64,000 nt of DNA from Scleromitrula shiraiana (taxonomy: Eukaryota; Ascomycota; Leotiomycetes; Helotiales; Sclerotiniaceae), in assembly GCA_028455995.1 (NCBI GenBank), contig JABELC010000005.1, positions 868,001 to 932,000 of the forward strand. Direction: 5' to 3'. The position numbers were made by a program, and so were the translations under genes. The notes beneath the pieces were generated by a model. That model was not told the DNA's origin, searched no databases, and saw only the letters and a program-made list of their open reading frames with translations. Each line of letters begins with the position of its first letter. Position 1 is the first letter of the stretch. Of this stretch, positions 1-9,717 are shown piece by piece.

Positions 1-1928
1 TGTTGGAGTGTAGCCATGGGGGTTTCCATGATTGATTCATCTGATGAAGTCGATTTGGGAGGAAGAAGAGTGATCTCGGATTTGTATGTCAGACGACTGA
101 AGAGTTGTGAATAAGGTAGTGGATCGTCAAGTGGAATTGGTAGGTGAGATGGGAGAGGTTTCTCTGTCGGTAGAATCTGTTGATTTTTGCGCCGTGCAGA
201 GAACGGCAAGAATAAATTGGTAGCTTTCAAAGCACTGACGGGCACCGGTCTTGGCTCTGGATTATGAATTGCTGTAGAGCGTATAAGTAGAGCTAACAAT
301 TCTTCCGAATTGGGTGGGCGTGATGGTTTGGGCTTCTTGGACTCATTATGTAATCGTATGCGTTCATTCTCCTGATTCGCCAGACTAATATCTGCTTGTA
401 GTTGCTGTATTTCCTGGAGAAGAGCATCACGAATCTTCTTCTTCTCTGCATGTGGATCATGCGGAAGAGAAAATCTAGCGGATTTCCTTCTTTTCGCTGG
501 TGGTTCAGGTAGAGTTTCCGCTTCCTGAGGTGGCTCTGCTCGTGGTTTTAAAGGTGAAGACTTCAATTTATGTCCGAGCGCTTTATTTCTCCTTGCTGTT
601 TTGCTGGGTGTGTCGTGGATCCCAACGGGAGGTGTGGTAACAATGGGGTCCGCGATACCTCGTTGTGTAGGTGTTGGTGGTAATTCCGGTTCATCTAGAC
701 GTGGTCGTTTGAAAATCTGTGCTGGCTTTCTGGTCGATGGGAATTGTTGTCGATGAGCAGATTTGAGTTGTAGTGACTTGCGGGTGCTAGGTGAATCTTC
801 ACTTATTATAGGCTCCATTTCACGCACTGGCGAATTCGTTTCTCTTGATGCTTCAAGCCGAGGAAGCTCGACAGGCTGTGCTGGCTTCACTACCTCCTGT
901 ATTGCCGGCTCACGAGCAACCACAGGCAGCCTTGCTTCCGGAACGGGATCTTTGGGTGTCGTAGACTCGTATTCGTTTGCAGGTATTGTAAGTCCAAAAT
1001 CAAAACTTTCCTCTACATGTAAATCATTATCTTGATCATAACTTGCGGGAATAGTCTCGCCAAGGGGGCTTGAAATTGCATCATCAATCGGCGCTACAGG
1101 TTCTGTGACCTCCGGTTCTATCAGAGGTTTACTCCTAATGACAACTTCCTCGGTTTGTTTGGGCACCTCGATATTAAAAGAGGCTATTAATTGTGAAGGA
1201 ACTGGGTCTTTTGGGGTTGTCGAGATAGGTTCTTCCATGGCAGGAGCTGGCCCAGTCTCTACAGGCTCTGTGAATGTAGGCACTTCCACGGGAGCTGCTG
1301 TAGGTATAGGCGATCTTCTCAGACCCGTCTTCTTAAAAGGATTAATATCCTCTTGTATTTGCTCTTCTAGCGAGCCTGCTGTAACCTGACTAATTTGCCC
1401 TGGTATTGGCGACCGTCTCAATCCCTTTTTCTGAAATGGATTTGCTACTCCTTGTATGTTTTCAAAAGCAGCTGCCGGTTTGAAATTGCTTCGGGGGGTT
1501 CCCGCCGTAGTTGGTGGTCGTTTGGAGGGTGATCTAGAAGCTCTCCTTGGTTTTGAAGCCATTCCACCACCTACTGACCTAGCTCTCGTGGGCGTACGGC
1601 TGGGTGTGCCATTATTCCTGTCCGAAATTGGTCTGGCTTCACCACTTGCAGCTCTTCCCCTGGCCCCCTGTGGAGTATTTCCTAAAGCCCTATCAAACAC
1701 ATTCTGCAATCTTTCTCTGTTTGCAGACGCTCTAATATCCGGTTCGATAGATTTGGCCCTCGCGAGCAACTGCGGATTGTGACGTGCCAAGCTCGCCTTT
1801 GTAGGAGAAGCAAACGATGAGAATTGGCGCGTTGATTGAGGAGGAACTGGTATGCGACTAGGAGTCGGGGGGATGTCCGCGGTAGGAATTGGGGGGTTTG
1901 AACGACGCGAGGGAGATTGGTTTTCCAT
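1..1928 (-). CDS. Large disordered coiled-coil protein, N-terminal part (runs off the left edge)
   Basis: The minus strand is open from an ATG at 1928 to the window edge, giving about 642 residues and no stop, so the gene is partial at its 3' end. I do not recognise the family. The protein is basic and rich in Ser, Pro and Arg, and mostly looks disordered. A short motif of the form NPFxKxGLRRSPIP occurs twice (about residues 162-176 and 194-209). TTPKDPVP also occurs twice (about 235 and 320). SxIP tetrapeptides, the type bound by EB1-family plus-end proteins, occur at residues 24-27 (SRIP) and in both NPF repeats (SPIP). Near residues 500-530 a KRRKS stretch precedes a short predicted coiled coil (EIQQLQADISLANQENERIR), followed by a more folded-looking segment. 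A cytoskeletal, spindle or kinetochore role is my guess from the motifs only. Overlapping plus-strand open frames here lack ATG starts or family features and were treated as shadows. Confidence 0.7.
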   Translation of the reverse strand, partial: MENQSPSRRSNPPIPTADIPPTPSRIPVPPQSTRQFSSFASPTKASLARHNPQLLARAKSIEPDIRASANRERLQNVFDRALGNTPQGARGRAASGEARPISDRNNGTPSRTPTRARSVGGGMASKPRRASRSPSKRPPTTAGTPRSNFKPAAAFENIQGVANPFQKKGLRRSPIPGQISQVTAGSLEEQIQEDINPFKKTGLRRSPIPTAAPVEVPTFTEPVETGPAPAMEEPISTTPKDPVPSQLIASFNIEVPKQTEEVVIRSKPLIEPEVTEPVAPIDDAISSPLGETIPASYDQDNDLHVEESFDFGLTIPANEYESTTPKDPVPEARLPVVAREPAIQEVVKPAQPVELPRLEASRETNSPVREMEPIISEDSPSTRKSLQLKSAHRQQFPSTRKPAQIFKRPRLDEPELPPTPTQRGIADPIVTTPPVGIHDTPSKTARRNKALGHKLKSSPLKPRAEPPQEAETLPEPPAKRRKSARFSLPHDPHAEKKKIRDALLQEIQQLQADISLANQENERIRLHNESKKPKPSRPPNSEELLALLIRSTAIHNPEPRPVPVSALKATNLFLPFSARRKNQQILPTEKPLPSHLPIPLDDPLPYSQLFSRLTYKSEITLLPPKSTSSDESIMETPMATLQ

Positions 1929-2434
1929 TGTAACCTCGACTTTCGTGAGCTATCCCATCACCAAAGATCTTCATTCGAGAATTACTGCCGCAATCGATGA
2001 TGTGGAATTGGGTGTTGAAATGGGATCGCGTGTCGGGACGCGACATGAGGGGTCTCGCGAAACCACTGGACTGACAAGTAAATAAACTTCAGTAAAACAT
2101 ATATTCAATTTTGATTTCACGTAGTAATGTTATTCACTTTCAAATACACTAAAATATAAGAGCCTAAAGCCAATTACTCATCTGAGATACGATATCTGCA
2201 AAAAATGTTTCCTGGTGCTTCATATATCTGTGAAACTACATTTCTGCTGACCATTCGCAGCGATGACGCTCAATTCCGAATCTTCAACTCGGAAAATAAA
2301 TTTCAAGCCATCAACACAACTTTTAGCCCCAACAACAAAACCTCACACCTAACAAGACCGAACTTCCAATGATACTACAATAACCTAAATCCCATAATAT
2401 TCTGTACAAGCAATAATCCTAAACAATCCCAAAC
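1929..2434. other. Divergent intergenic region
   Basis: This 506-nt AT-rich stretch separates two divergently oriented genes and must hold both promoters. I see no RNA gene, repeat or clear TATA box in it. Confidence 0.5.
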
Positions 2435-3148
2435 ATGGAAAGACGAACGATATTACGGCTATCGCAACGATTAAAACTCCCGCCCTCGATCCGCCACCTC
2501 CCCTCCATACGCTACGAATCCAACTCTCATAAACCTACACCTTCCACCCACCAAGCCAACCCCATCGGTGACTACTACGCCTCGATTCTCTCACACTCCA
2601 CTACCAAATCCTCCTCGCCACCCACAACAACACCCCCATCCCTATCCCCATCCCCATCCCCATCCAACCCACCTACACCCTCCACCTCTTCCACCACCCC
2701 TCCACCTCCACCCGCAGCCCCCGAACCCACCATCCTCTTCTCCTCCCGCCTCTCCTCACCCCTAGAGCGTCGCTCCGAGATCCTCCGCCAAAGCCAGCGT
2801 ATATCGGGCGTGCTCGTCCCCCCGCGCCCAACCGAACCCGATAACTGCTGCATGAGCGGTTGCGTAAACTGCGTGTGGGATCGCTACCGCGATGAGATTG
2901 AGGAATGGGCTGCTGCGACCAAGCAGGCAGAGAAGGCGATGAGGAGGGAGAGGAGTGGATCGCTGGTGCAGGCGGCGCAGAGCATGGATGAGGATGGGGG
3001 TGGGAAGGAGGGGAATTGGGATGTTGGGGGTGTGGGGGTTGAGGTTGGGGAGGATTTATTTAGGGGTCTGCCGGTGGGGATTAGGGAGTTTATGGCGCAG
3101 GAGAAGAGGTTGAAGGAGAAGCATGCTAGAGAGGGGACGATGGCTTGA
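2435..3148 (+). CDS. Mitochondrial oxidoreductase-like domain protein (OXLD1 type)
   Basis: A single-exon gene encodes 237 residues from an ATG at 2435. The first 27 residues are basic with no acidic residue (MERRTILRLSQRLKLPPS), as in a mitochondrial targeting peptide. Residues about 55-105 are a Pro/Ser/Thr-rich low-complexity linker. The core at about residues 130-165 carries PDNCCMSGCVNCVWDRY, the Cys-rich signature of the oxidoreductase-like N-terminal domain (Pfam Oxidored-like, human OXLD1). Its cysteines resemble metal-binding or redox cysteines, but the biochemical role of the family is not established to my knowledge. After this motif come a charged helix (RDEIEEWAAATKQAEKAMRR), a Gly/Val-rich acidic stretch and a lysine-rich tail. 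The pyrimidine-rich linker is codon-biased and generates spurious open frames on the other strand. Confidence 0.75.
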   Translation: MERRTILRLSQRLKLPPSIRHLPSIRYESNSHKPTPSTHQANPIGDYYASILSHSTTKSSSPPTTTPPSLSPSPSPSNPPTPSTSSTTPPPPPAAPEPTILFSSRLSSPLERRSEILRQSQRISGVLVPPRPTEPDNCCMSGCVNCVWDRYRDEIEEWAAATKQAEKAMRRERSGSLVQAAQSMDEDGGGKEGNWDVGGVGVEVGEDLFRGLPVGIREFMAQEKRLKEKHAREGTMA

Positions 3149-3574
3149 TAGATTGTGGGAGATTTGTATGTTTGCATTGATACCAAAGAGACGGGACAGA
3201 ATTTCATGTTGCCTGTATATTGTTGCATCGATAGAGATCAGAATATAGGTCAGGGTTTTCAAGCGGTTTAGATTTTGAATGTTTATTCAATCAACGAACA
3301 GTTATGTATATATTAATATTTGAATGTCTATATTTTATTTAAACAATCAAGATGGTTGGAGACAGGTATGATAGATTTGATTCAGTCTTAGCATCGATAT
3401 ATGAGTCCTGTTCGAAGTATATCCCTTTCATTGTTCGGCCAATTTACTTCATTTCTTTCCACCCTTCAGTCCATAAAGTCAAACTCCGTTCGTCCATCCA
3501 TCTGTCCATCCACATCGTTCTGTTCTTTTCTCGAAACCGATGCTCCGCACCCCCTTATCCCTTATGCCACCAAA
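3149..3574. other. Convergent 3' intergenic region with an AT-rich repeat motif
   Basis: This region lies between the oxidoreductase-like gene and DPM3, so it holds two 3' ends. It contains the AT-rich motif copy listed at 3270-3348 and no coding signal I trust. Confidence 0.4.
3270..3348. repeat. AT-rich motif copy A (TTGAATGTTTATTCAA)
   Basis: The segment contains TTGAATGTTTATTCAA (3275-3290), itself a 16-nt imperfect palindrome. A second TTTGAATGTCTAT motif follows within 40 nt. Closely similar motifs occur at 16846-16990 and 57490-57590, always outside genes. The three loci may be remnants of one small non-autonomous element or shared AT-rich terminator-like sequence. Confidence 0.35.
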
Positions 3575-4333
3575 TTAATCAACATCCACTCCTCTTGCCC
3601 TAAGATCACTCCTTGCCAATTCGATTTCCTCCATCAACTCCTGATGCGCCTTTGGCACATCATTGAAAGTAAAAACGCCGTATCCCAACTTTCCCAATAA
3701 ATAAGCCCCGAAAGAAACCAACGCCCAGAATGGTAACTATTATTTCCGCAAAAAGAATACCAAGTCAGCGATGATATTCTTGATATGAGCGACGAGCGAT
3801 ATCGTAGCTATTGGCATTGTGCCATCGTGCGAGAAGAGAGTCGAGGAAGAGGGAGATGCAGGTGGTGGGAAGGGAAAGGACTCGTAGGTCCAGCCTGCTA
3901 TGGGTATTTTCTCCCAATTCTCGGATGAAGGATCGTGGAGGTCATCGCTGACGGGTGTTATGTGCACGGTATCCATATCCATATCCTTCTATCCCGAGGA
4001 AGCGAGGGGAGAGGAGAGGAGAGAAAGGGGAAATATATCTTTGGCAGTAGAGAAAAATTAATTAAAGGAAAGAAAATGAGACATACCACCGGAACGATTT
4101 CCTCTGCAACTTTTCCGGGTAGTGGAATTAAGTCCAGATAAAGCGCCAGGTATAACTAAAGCAAAGTTAGAAAAGAAAGAAAAAATTTCCCAAATCAGCT
4201 GTCCATTTTATTCTAATTCTTCCATTGCATAAGATGGTTCCAACACATAGTGAGTTATTCAAACAATCAGAGAAGAACAACATACCGAACTGACGAGTAG
4301 ACCAATAGAGATTGTTTGCTGTGCGCGGGTCAT
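3575..4333 (-). CDS. DPM3: Dolichol-phosphate mannosyltransferase subunit 3
   Basis: Three exons (4333-4286, 4155-4087, 3736-3575) join in phase to give exactly 92 residues, the same length as human DPM3. DPM3 is the small ER-membrane subunit that tethers the catalytic DPM1 so that Dol-P-Man is made for N-glycans, GPI anchors and O-mannosylation. Two hydrophobic segments are visible: residues 8-24 (SIGLLVSSLYLALYLDL) and about 36-60 (IVPVLPFWALVSFGAYLLGK). After them comes a cytosolic tail (FNDVPKAHQELMEEIELARSDLRARG) with the conserved DVPKAHxEL pattern known to contact DPM1. Both introns start GTATGT and end AG; intron 2 is long (350 nt) and contains a misleading open frame. Splice choices are mine but all phases agree. 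Confidence 0.88.
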
Positions 4334-5141
4334 GGTTGCGATTTGGTGTGCGATTGATCAGGTTCGGGGTTTATATGTATGTTTTTGGGTGAGATGCGAT
4401 GCGTGTATGAGTTGGCAAGTTTTAAAGGTGGGTTGGGCAAAGGAGTGTGGTTCGTAGGGAGTTGTTGTGGTGCTTTTGACAGTTAGGTTTATTTGAGAAC
4501 AGCTCACTCGACTTTGGGCTAGAACAATTTGTTGATGCCTTATATTTTGGGCATAAGTTCTAGAGCCACTTACTAATCCTCTAATGCACATGCTAACTCA
4601 CCAGCTAAGGGGATGCGAGATTAGTTCATCTATTTCCCCTGAAATAAGATTCTGATGTTTTCCTAGATAGCCGATGAGATTTAGTATACTATCGAAGGAT
4701 ATATTTGGGAACATGAGCAGCTTTGGCCTCAATTTCTTCATGAAACAAAAGTCATAAGATTTCAGCGGGTTTTAATTCATCTCCACAACATACAGCTCAA
4801 ATCGGAAGATCTTGATCATCATATGGATCCTCGGATTTTCGAGGTCATGAGTATGGAAATGAAAACAACATCTATTAAAGGTATACTGTATTATACAAAA
4901 GAAACCACCCCCTCCCCAAGAAAAGAACCATTAGCCAGTCTATCGATAGTGAAGGAGTATAAATGAATGCTCGATCCCATTGCAATCGACACCCGCTATT
5001 ATTCAACGCCAACATATTCAGTACAATCTAATCAAATGCAATCCCATCTACCCCATGAATAACTATACACGAACCCGATATCCCAGGTTCGCCAGTCCAA
5101 ACTCTACACTTATTAATTCATCAAATCCCATTCCATTCCAT
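4334..5141. other. Intergenic region, nothing recognised
   Basis: About 0.8 kb lies between the 5' end of DPM3 and the 3' end of the LRR gene. It is AT-rich, and I find no RNA gene, repeat or credible exon. Confidence 0.4.
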
Positions 5142-8100
5142 CTAATCCACATCCTCCTCATTCAATTCACCCGCCGGAATCCTATCCCTCAACCAAGCCA
5201 ACGTAGCCTCCGTCCCCTTCTCCAAAATCGTATACTTAGGAACCCTAAACCTATTCCCCGAAACCTCCAACCTCTGCAACCCCCCCGGACCCCCAAGAAG
5301 CCCAATCCTCGCATTCAAACTATTAATCTCATTACTACTACAATCCAAGACCTGCAATCCCTTCACAGCCTCCGGCATTATATCTCTAATCGTATTATTG
5401 GACGCCAAAAGGAATATCAAGCTGGGAAAGTAGGGTTTCAACACTGGGAGAGAGGTGAGCCGATTAAAACTAATGTCGAGTTTTGCCAATTTGGGAGCCT
5501 GTAAATGTAGTATTAGTGGTTGGAGGGAACTGAAAGTATTTGAGCTAAGATTTAATTCCTTAAGAGCAGGGAGATCCAGGTCGTCCTTGAGAAATGTGTC
5601 GCTTGTGAGTTCGTTATGAGCCAGACTTAGACTGGTGAGGGTAGATGCGAAGAATGCAATTGAGCTGGGTATTTCCTTAAAGTTATTATGGTGTAATTGT
5701 AAAACCTGGATGTTGTTGTTGGCGGCTACTTCGGCTGCGGTTACCGGGTTGAATGAATGTGAATTTGTGCCGGATCGATCGAGAACACCGCCAGGTTGGA
5801 CAGGCCAGTGGGATGAGGTGGGTCGGCTTGGGGTGCTTGGTTCAGATAGAAATCCATTTCCATCCGCAGGTACAAGTAGCTCAATTGGTGCAACGGGTGC
5901 AATTCGCGCTTTCAAAGCATTCTTTAAGTCTTCGGTATTCATGGCGGAAAATTTCTTTTCTCTCAATGGATTCCCGCTTATTCTAAAAATATCCAAATTT
6001 TCCATTTCGCCAATCTTATCGTCTAGTACTTTGATATTGTTGCCGCAAAGATTAACGTTCTTAATCTTAGATAGGTCGACAAAACCGGTTGGCAGTTCCG
6101 AGATATTATTATCCTCGGCAGCGAGCGTACGAAGGGATACCCAAGATCTCATGCCTGGAAGAGCTGTAATTCGATTTGATGAGCAATTTAATTGGTGAAG
6201 TGAAGGAAGATCGAGCTCAAACTCCGATATACTGGTGATAGCATTACTAGTAACATCTAGAACCTGCAGTTGTGGAAGTTCTTTCAGATCAGTGGTAATA
6301 AGAGTACCAGACAGATTGTTTTTGACAGCCATGAGCTCAATGAGAGGTAATTGATGAAGAATATCGAAAGGTAAAGATTTGAAACGATTTTCGGTGATGT
6401 TGAGAACTCTCAATCGTACTAGTTGCGCAAAGTCCTCTGGGAGGGAATCAAGTGCGTTTCGCTGTACGTCTAGAACTTCTAGATTCTGTAAACTACCAAT
6501 TTCAGCGCTCAGACAACCACTTAGTCCATTGCCTGCAATTTTGAGGTCCCGTAAGGTTGGAATCTGTGTTATAACCCGGAAGCATTCGTTGCCCAGTTTG
6601 TTATTTGACTATAGGGAGTTATTAATTTAGTTTCATTATTTGGTAAACTTTACGTACCAAGTTCAAAGAAGTCAATAGTCCTAGCCTTCGTAATCCACGA
6701 GGAACCTCCTTCAGAAGGTTACCGTGAAGATCTAGGGTCTCAATGCCACCAAATTGGTTTCCTTTGTAGTCATTATCATGCTCCATAGCTTCCTGGGGGT
6801 CAACATCTGGGAAAACAGAATCGTCGAGAACTTCAAACTCATTATCAGCGGCGATAAACCTTGTCAAATCGACTGCTTCGGCCCATGATCCACCCTGTGA
6901 ATCAATCAAATCGAGGTTGTACATGTTTAATACCTCCTCGGGCATTTCTTTGAAACCCATAGCAGCAATGTTAAGACGTCCATCAGTTCGGGCAGCATTA
7001 ATTCTTTTGCGAAGAAGACCCTTGCTGGCATTTGGATCAACTTTTTGATTGAAAGGGTCATTAGAAAGCCCAAAATTAAACGTCTCGGTTGGAGTGACAA
7101 GTACATCAAATTCATTGTTTGCAGTGTTGAGTACTGGGTTTGCTGCCGCCCGCTTTGCAGCTTTAGCTTTAGCAATTTGATCCCTCAAAGCTGAAGAAGA
7201 TTTTGTTGCAGTAGATGTTGTTGTTTCCTCATTGTTCCTAGAACTAGCTGCAGGTTCACTAGGGGCTGATTTAACGGATTTTGGAGGAATGCTCTTAAAA
7301 TTCATAGATTTTCTGGTCCTAATAAACGGAACATCGTCATCAACATCGGCAAAAGATTGATCCCCCATTGAAGGCATCGAAGGCTTCCGGAATAAACCAG
7401 TAATAGATGCACGCTCCTTCACAGATCTAGCACTGAAAGTTTTACTACCAGATTTGATCGTAGGCAATCTTTCTGATTTGACCGGACTTGGTGAACGCTG
7501 TAAAGTATTACCGGGAGATGGAAGCTGGGTTATGCTACCAGGACCGAAACTAGTTCGGATTGTTGGTGTTTTAAGAGCCTTCGCAGGACTTGGTCGCTTC
7601 ATAGGGGTAGTAGCTTGGTAGGACGATGGAGGGGGGTGGAAAGTGCCAGAAGCTGAACGATATTCACTAATAGCAGGTCCAAGTTCCGCCCTAGACGCCG
7701 GTCTGGAGCTGGCAGAACGCCGAGATGGTGGTCTCATGGAAGTATCGTTTTGATAACTAGATCCAGGTCTCGATGACGAATCTGTACGCGATGCAGTGCG
7801 CGATGTAGGCTGTCGCGGGTTCTGACCCCCAAAGAAATTCGATTCCCTTCTTCGAACCGCTGGTGAGGGCATGTTCTGCAGTGTTTCCATTGTTCGTTCG
7901 GATAGAGAGGGACGAGAAATTTCCCCAAATCCTTCATCATCGTCGGATATTACGGGTGAAAATCTATATTCCTTTGCTATATCATCCTCCTCACTCGAAG
8001 TTGGTCGGCTCGGTTCAAGGTTGTTTGTTTGCGGCTTGCGGAACGAACTATTGCTTGGTTTGCGTTGAATTGGGCGAGGGGGTAAACGACTTGTGGTAGG

Positions 8101-8319
8101 AGCCACAGAACGAGGCTTTGAGGGGGTTAATGTGGACAATTGCTCTCTAGAGGGGGCTTTTCGCAGACGTGGGTTGACAATAGTATTTGCAGGTCGTGCA
8201 GGCGGCTGTTGCAGATTCTCTACTGAAGCCGATGGGCGTGGCAGACGGGAAGGTCTGGGGAGACTGGAGGGTCTAGGTAGACCAGATGGTCTGGGCTTGT
8301 TGATTGTTGTATTGTCCAT
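5142..8319 (-). CDS. Leucine-rich repeat protein (LRRC40-like)
   Basis: Two exons (8319-6658 and 6608-5142), split by a 49-nt GTACGT...TATAG intron, encode 1,041 residues. The N-terminal half is basic and disordered. It opens with a tandem RPSGLPRPSSLPRPSRLP block and continues Ser/Arg-rich to about residue 330. From about residue 470 the protein becomes folded, with LxxLxLxxNxLxxLP repeats to the C terminus (for example LETLDLHGNLLKEVPRGL and LQVLDVTSNAITSISEFELD). The repeats are the plant/SDS22-like kind that form a solenoid for protein binding. Together with the spacing this resembles LRRC40-type proteins. No kinase, phosphatase or F-box domain is visible, so the partner is unknown. The intron falls inside a repeat and restores the consensus LTSLNLSNNKLG across the junction, which supports the model. 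Confidence 0.82.
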
Positions 8320-8867
8320 GGTTGCGATTGTGCTTGTAGAAACAGATCCAGATTCAGCAATTGATCAACCCTTATCAAGTTCTCCCAATTCTTCGAATCG
8401 TAATGTGCGCAGTGTAGCAAACCAGGCGTGTTGATTTTGTTAATATGAACGCGTTGGTATACTCAAACAATCTCAAAATCAAGCAACGTGGGAAATTCAC
8501 TCCTCAAATCCGCTCAAACTATCGTCTTAAAAAAAACTTTTAGTAAATAGAAATGAATTTCGAGGGGTAAAGAGACTTTTCTTTCTCCATTTGATATCAT
8601 GTATAATTAATTATGTACGAGTAATGGTGTCAATAACACTTTCAGAGCGGAGTCTCTTCCCTTTTTCGAAGCTCATTTCCCAATATACTACTTAATTACT
8701 AGGTGTAGTAGCACGGTAGTACGAGAAGCTTCTTTCTAGGAGAAGATCATACAAAATACAGAATTATTATTGGTATCTTACCTTTTCGGATGTAGAGCAT
8801 ACTGTACTCTCTCTGTACGTATCAGGGGGTTTTCAATCACTAATAAATATGTGCTATGACTCTGATG

Positions 8868-8868
8868 A

Positions 8869-8921
<53 letters not shown>
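8868..8921. repeat. (AAT)n microsatellite
   Basis: A nearly perfect run of about 17 AAT/TAA units lies between two divergent genes. Length polymorphism between strains would be expected. Confidence 0.9.
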
Positions 8922-8924
<3 letters not shown>

Positions 8925-9001
8925 CATTGATACCCAAATATAATAATCAGTTTGGTTGTAGACTGTACTAATAACTGTACTAATAAACCCCACATGAATA
9001 T

Positions 9002-9068
9002 CAACCACAACCACAACCACAACCACAACCACAACCATAACCATAACCATAACCATAACCACAACCAC
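9002..9068. repeat. AACCAC / AACCAT hexanucleotide repeat
   Basis: About eleven hexamers run head to tail: first AACCAC units, then four AACCAT units, then AACCAC again. The change of unit part-way suggests one variant hexamer spread by slippage. The unit resembles, but is not, the telomeric CCCTAA repeat. Confidence 0.88.
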
Positions 9069-9717
9069 CCAAGCCACCCCATCCCAATCTCATCCATCGC
9101 CTTAGCAACTATCCCAGCCATCTTTAACTAATCTTTGTCGCAAATAATAATCCCAATATAGAGTAGAGTAATAATAACTTATAATATACACACTTTTCTC
9201 CTCCTTCATTAATCAACAAACTACGTAAATAAATACTTTAGTAAAAACATAAATAATACCTACACTACATTATTCGTATTGGTACTGGTATTGGCATTGG
9301 TATTGATTTATACACATTGGATTATTATTGTCAAACTCAATTACGAATATACTCATCAATATCATTATTACAATCGTTTTGCTTACTTCTTTACTGTTTG
9401 TTGCCTTCTAGACAAATTTGCTTGTCACATATTTCCCGTACTTCCAAAGTTTACACTACGGTTCACAGTACGCGCTGTCCGCGGAACCTAGCACACATAA
9501 ATTTTGTGCGGTACAAATTCGTAACAATTGATGGGTTAGTGAGCTTTTGGAGCTGAATAAATCCAAACATCAATTAAATTATTCTTCCGCGCAACCTTAC
9601 GTCTTATTGGTTAGAGTAAGGTATACTCAGATCTATCAAACTGCTCGTTGTCGCTAACATTCAATCAGATATTCTCGTAATAGCACATCCCCCCCACATA
9701 CACTCCAACCTTTCAAC

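Larger units (their letters stand above)
8320..9717. other. Divergent intergenic region with microsatellites
   Basis: About 1.4 kb separates the LRR gene from the coiled-coil gene at 9718. It holds an AAT trinucleotide run and an AACCAC/AACCAT hexanucleotide run, listed separately. The repetitive open frames they generate (poly-Ile, Val-Met and Trp-Leu strings) are artefacts of the repeats. No other element is recognised. Confidence 0.5.

Noticed and set aside
763..2085. Plus-strand frames of 77-108 codons across the first 2 kb
   Set aside because: They start at non-ATG codons, are Ser/Gly-rich, and lie opposite a continuous minus-strand coding frame.
2600..2770. CRISPR-like or direct repeat array in the CCCATC-rich stretch
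   Set aside because: It is pyrimidine-rich coding low complexity within the oxidoreductase-like gene, with no spacers.
3740..3982. 80-codon minus-strand frame starting MDMDTVHITPV
   Set aside because: It lies entirely within DPM3 intron 2, and the DPM3 exons on either side join in phase without it.
9002..9068. Interstitial telomere repeat
   Set aside because: The unit is AACCAC/AACCAT, not CCCTAA/TTAGGG.
8778..9121. Minus-strand frames with long Ile, Val-Met and Trp-Leu strings
   Set aside because: They are translations of the AAT and AACCAC/AACCAT repeats.
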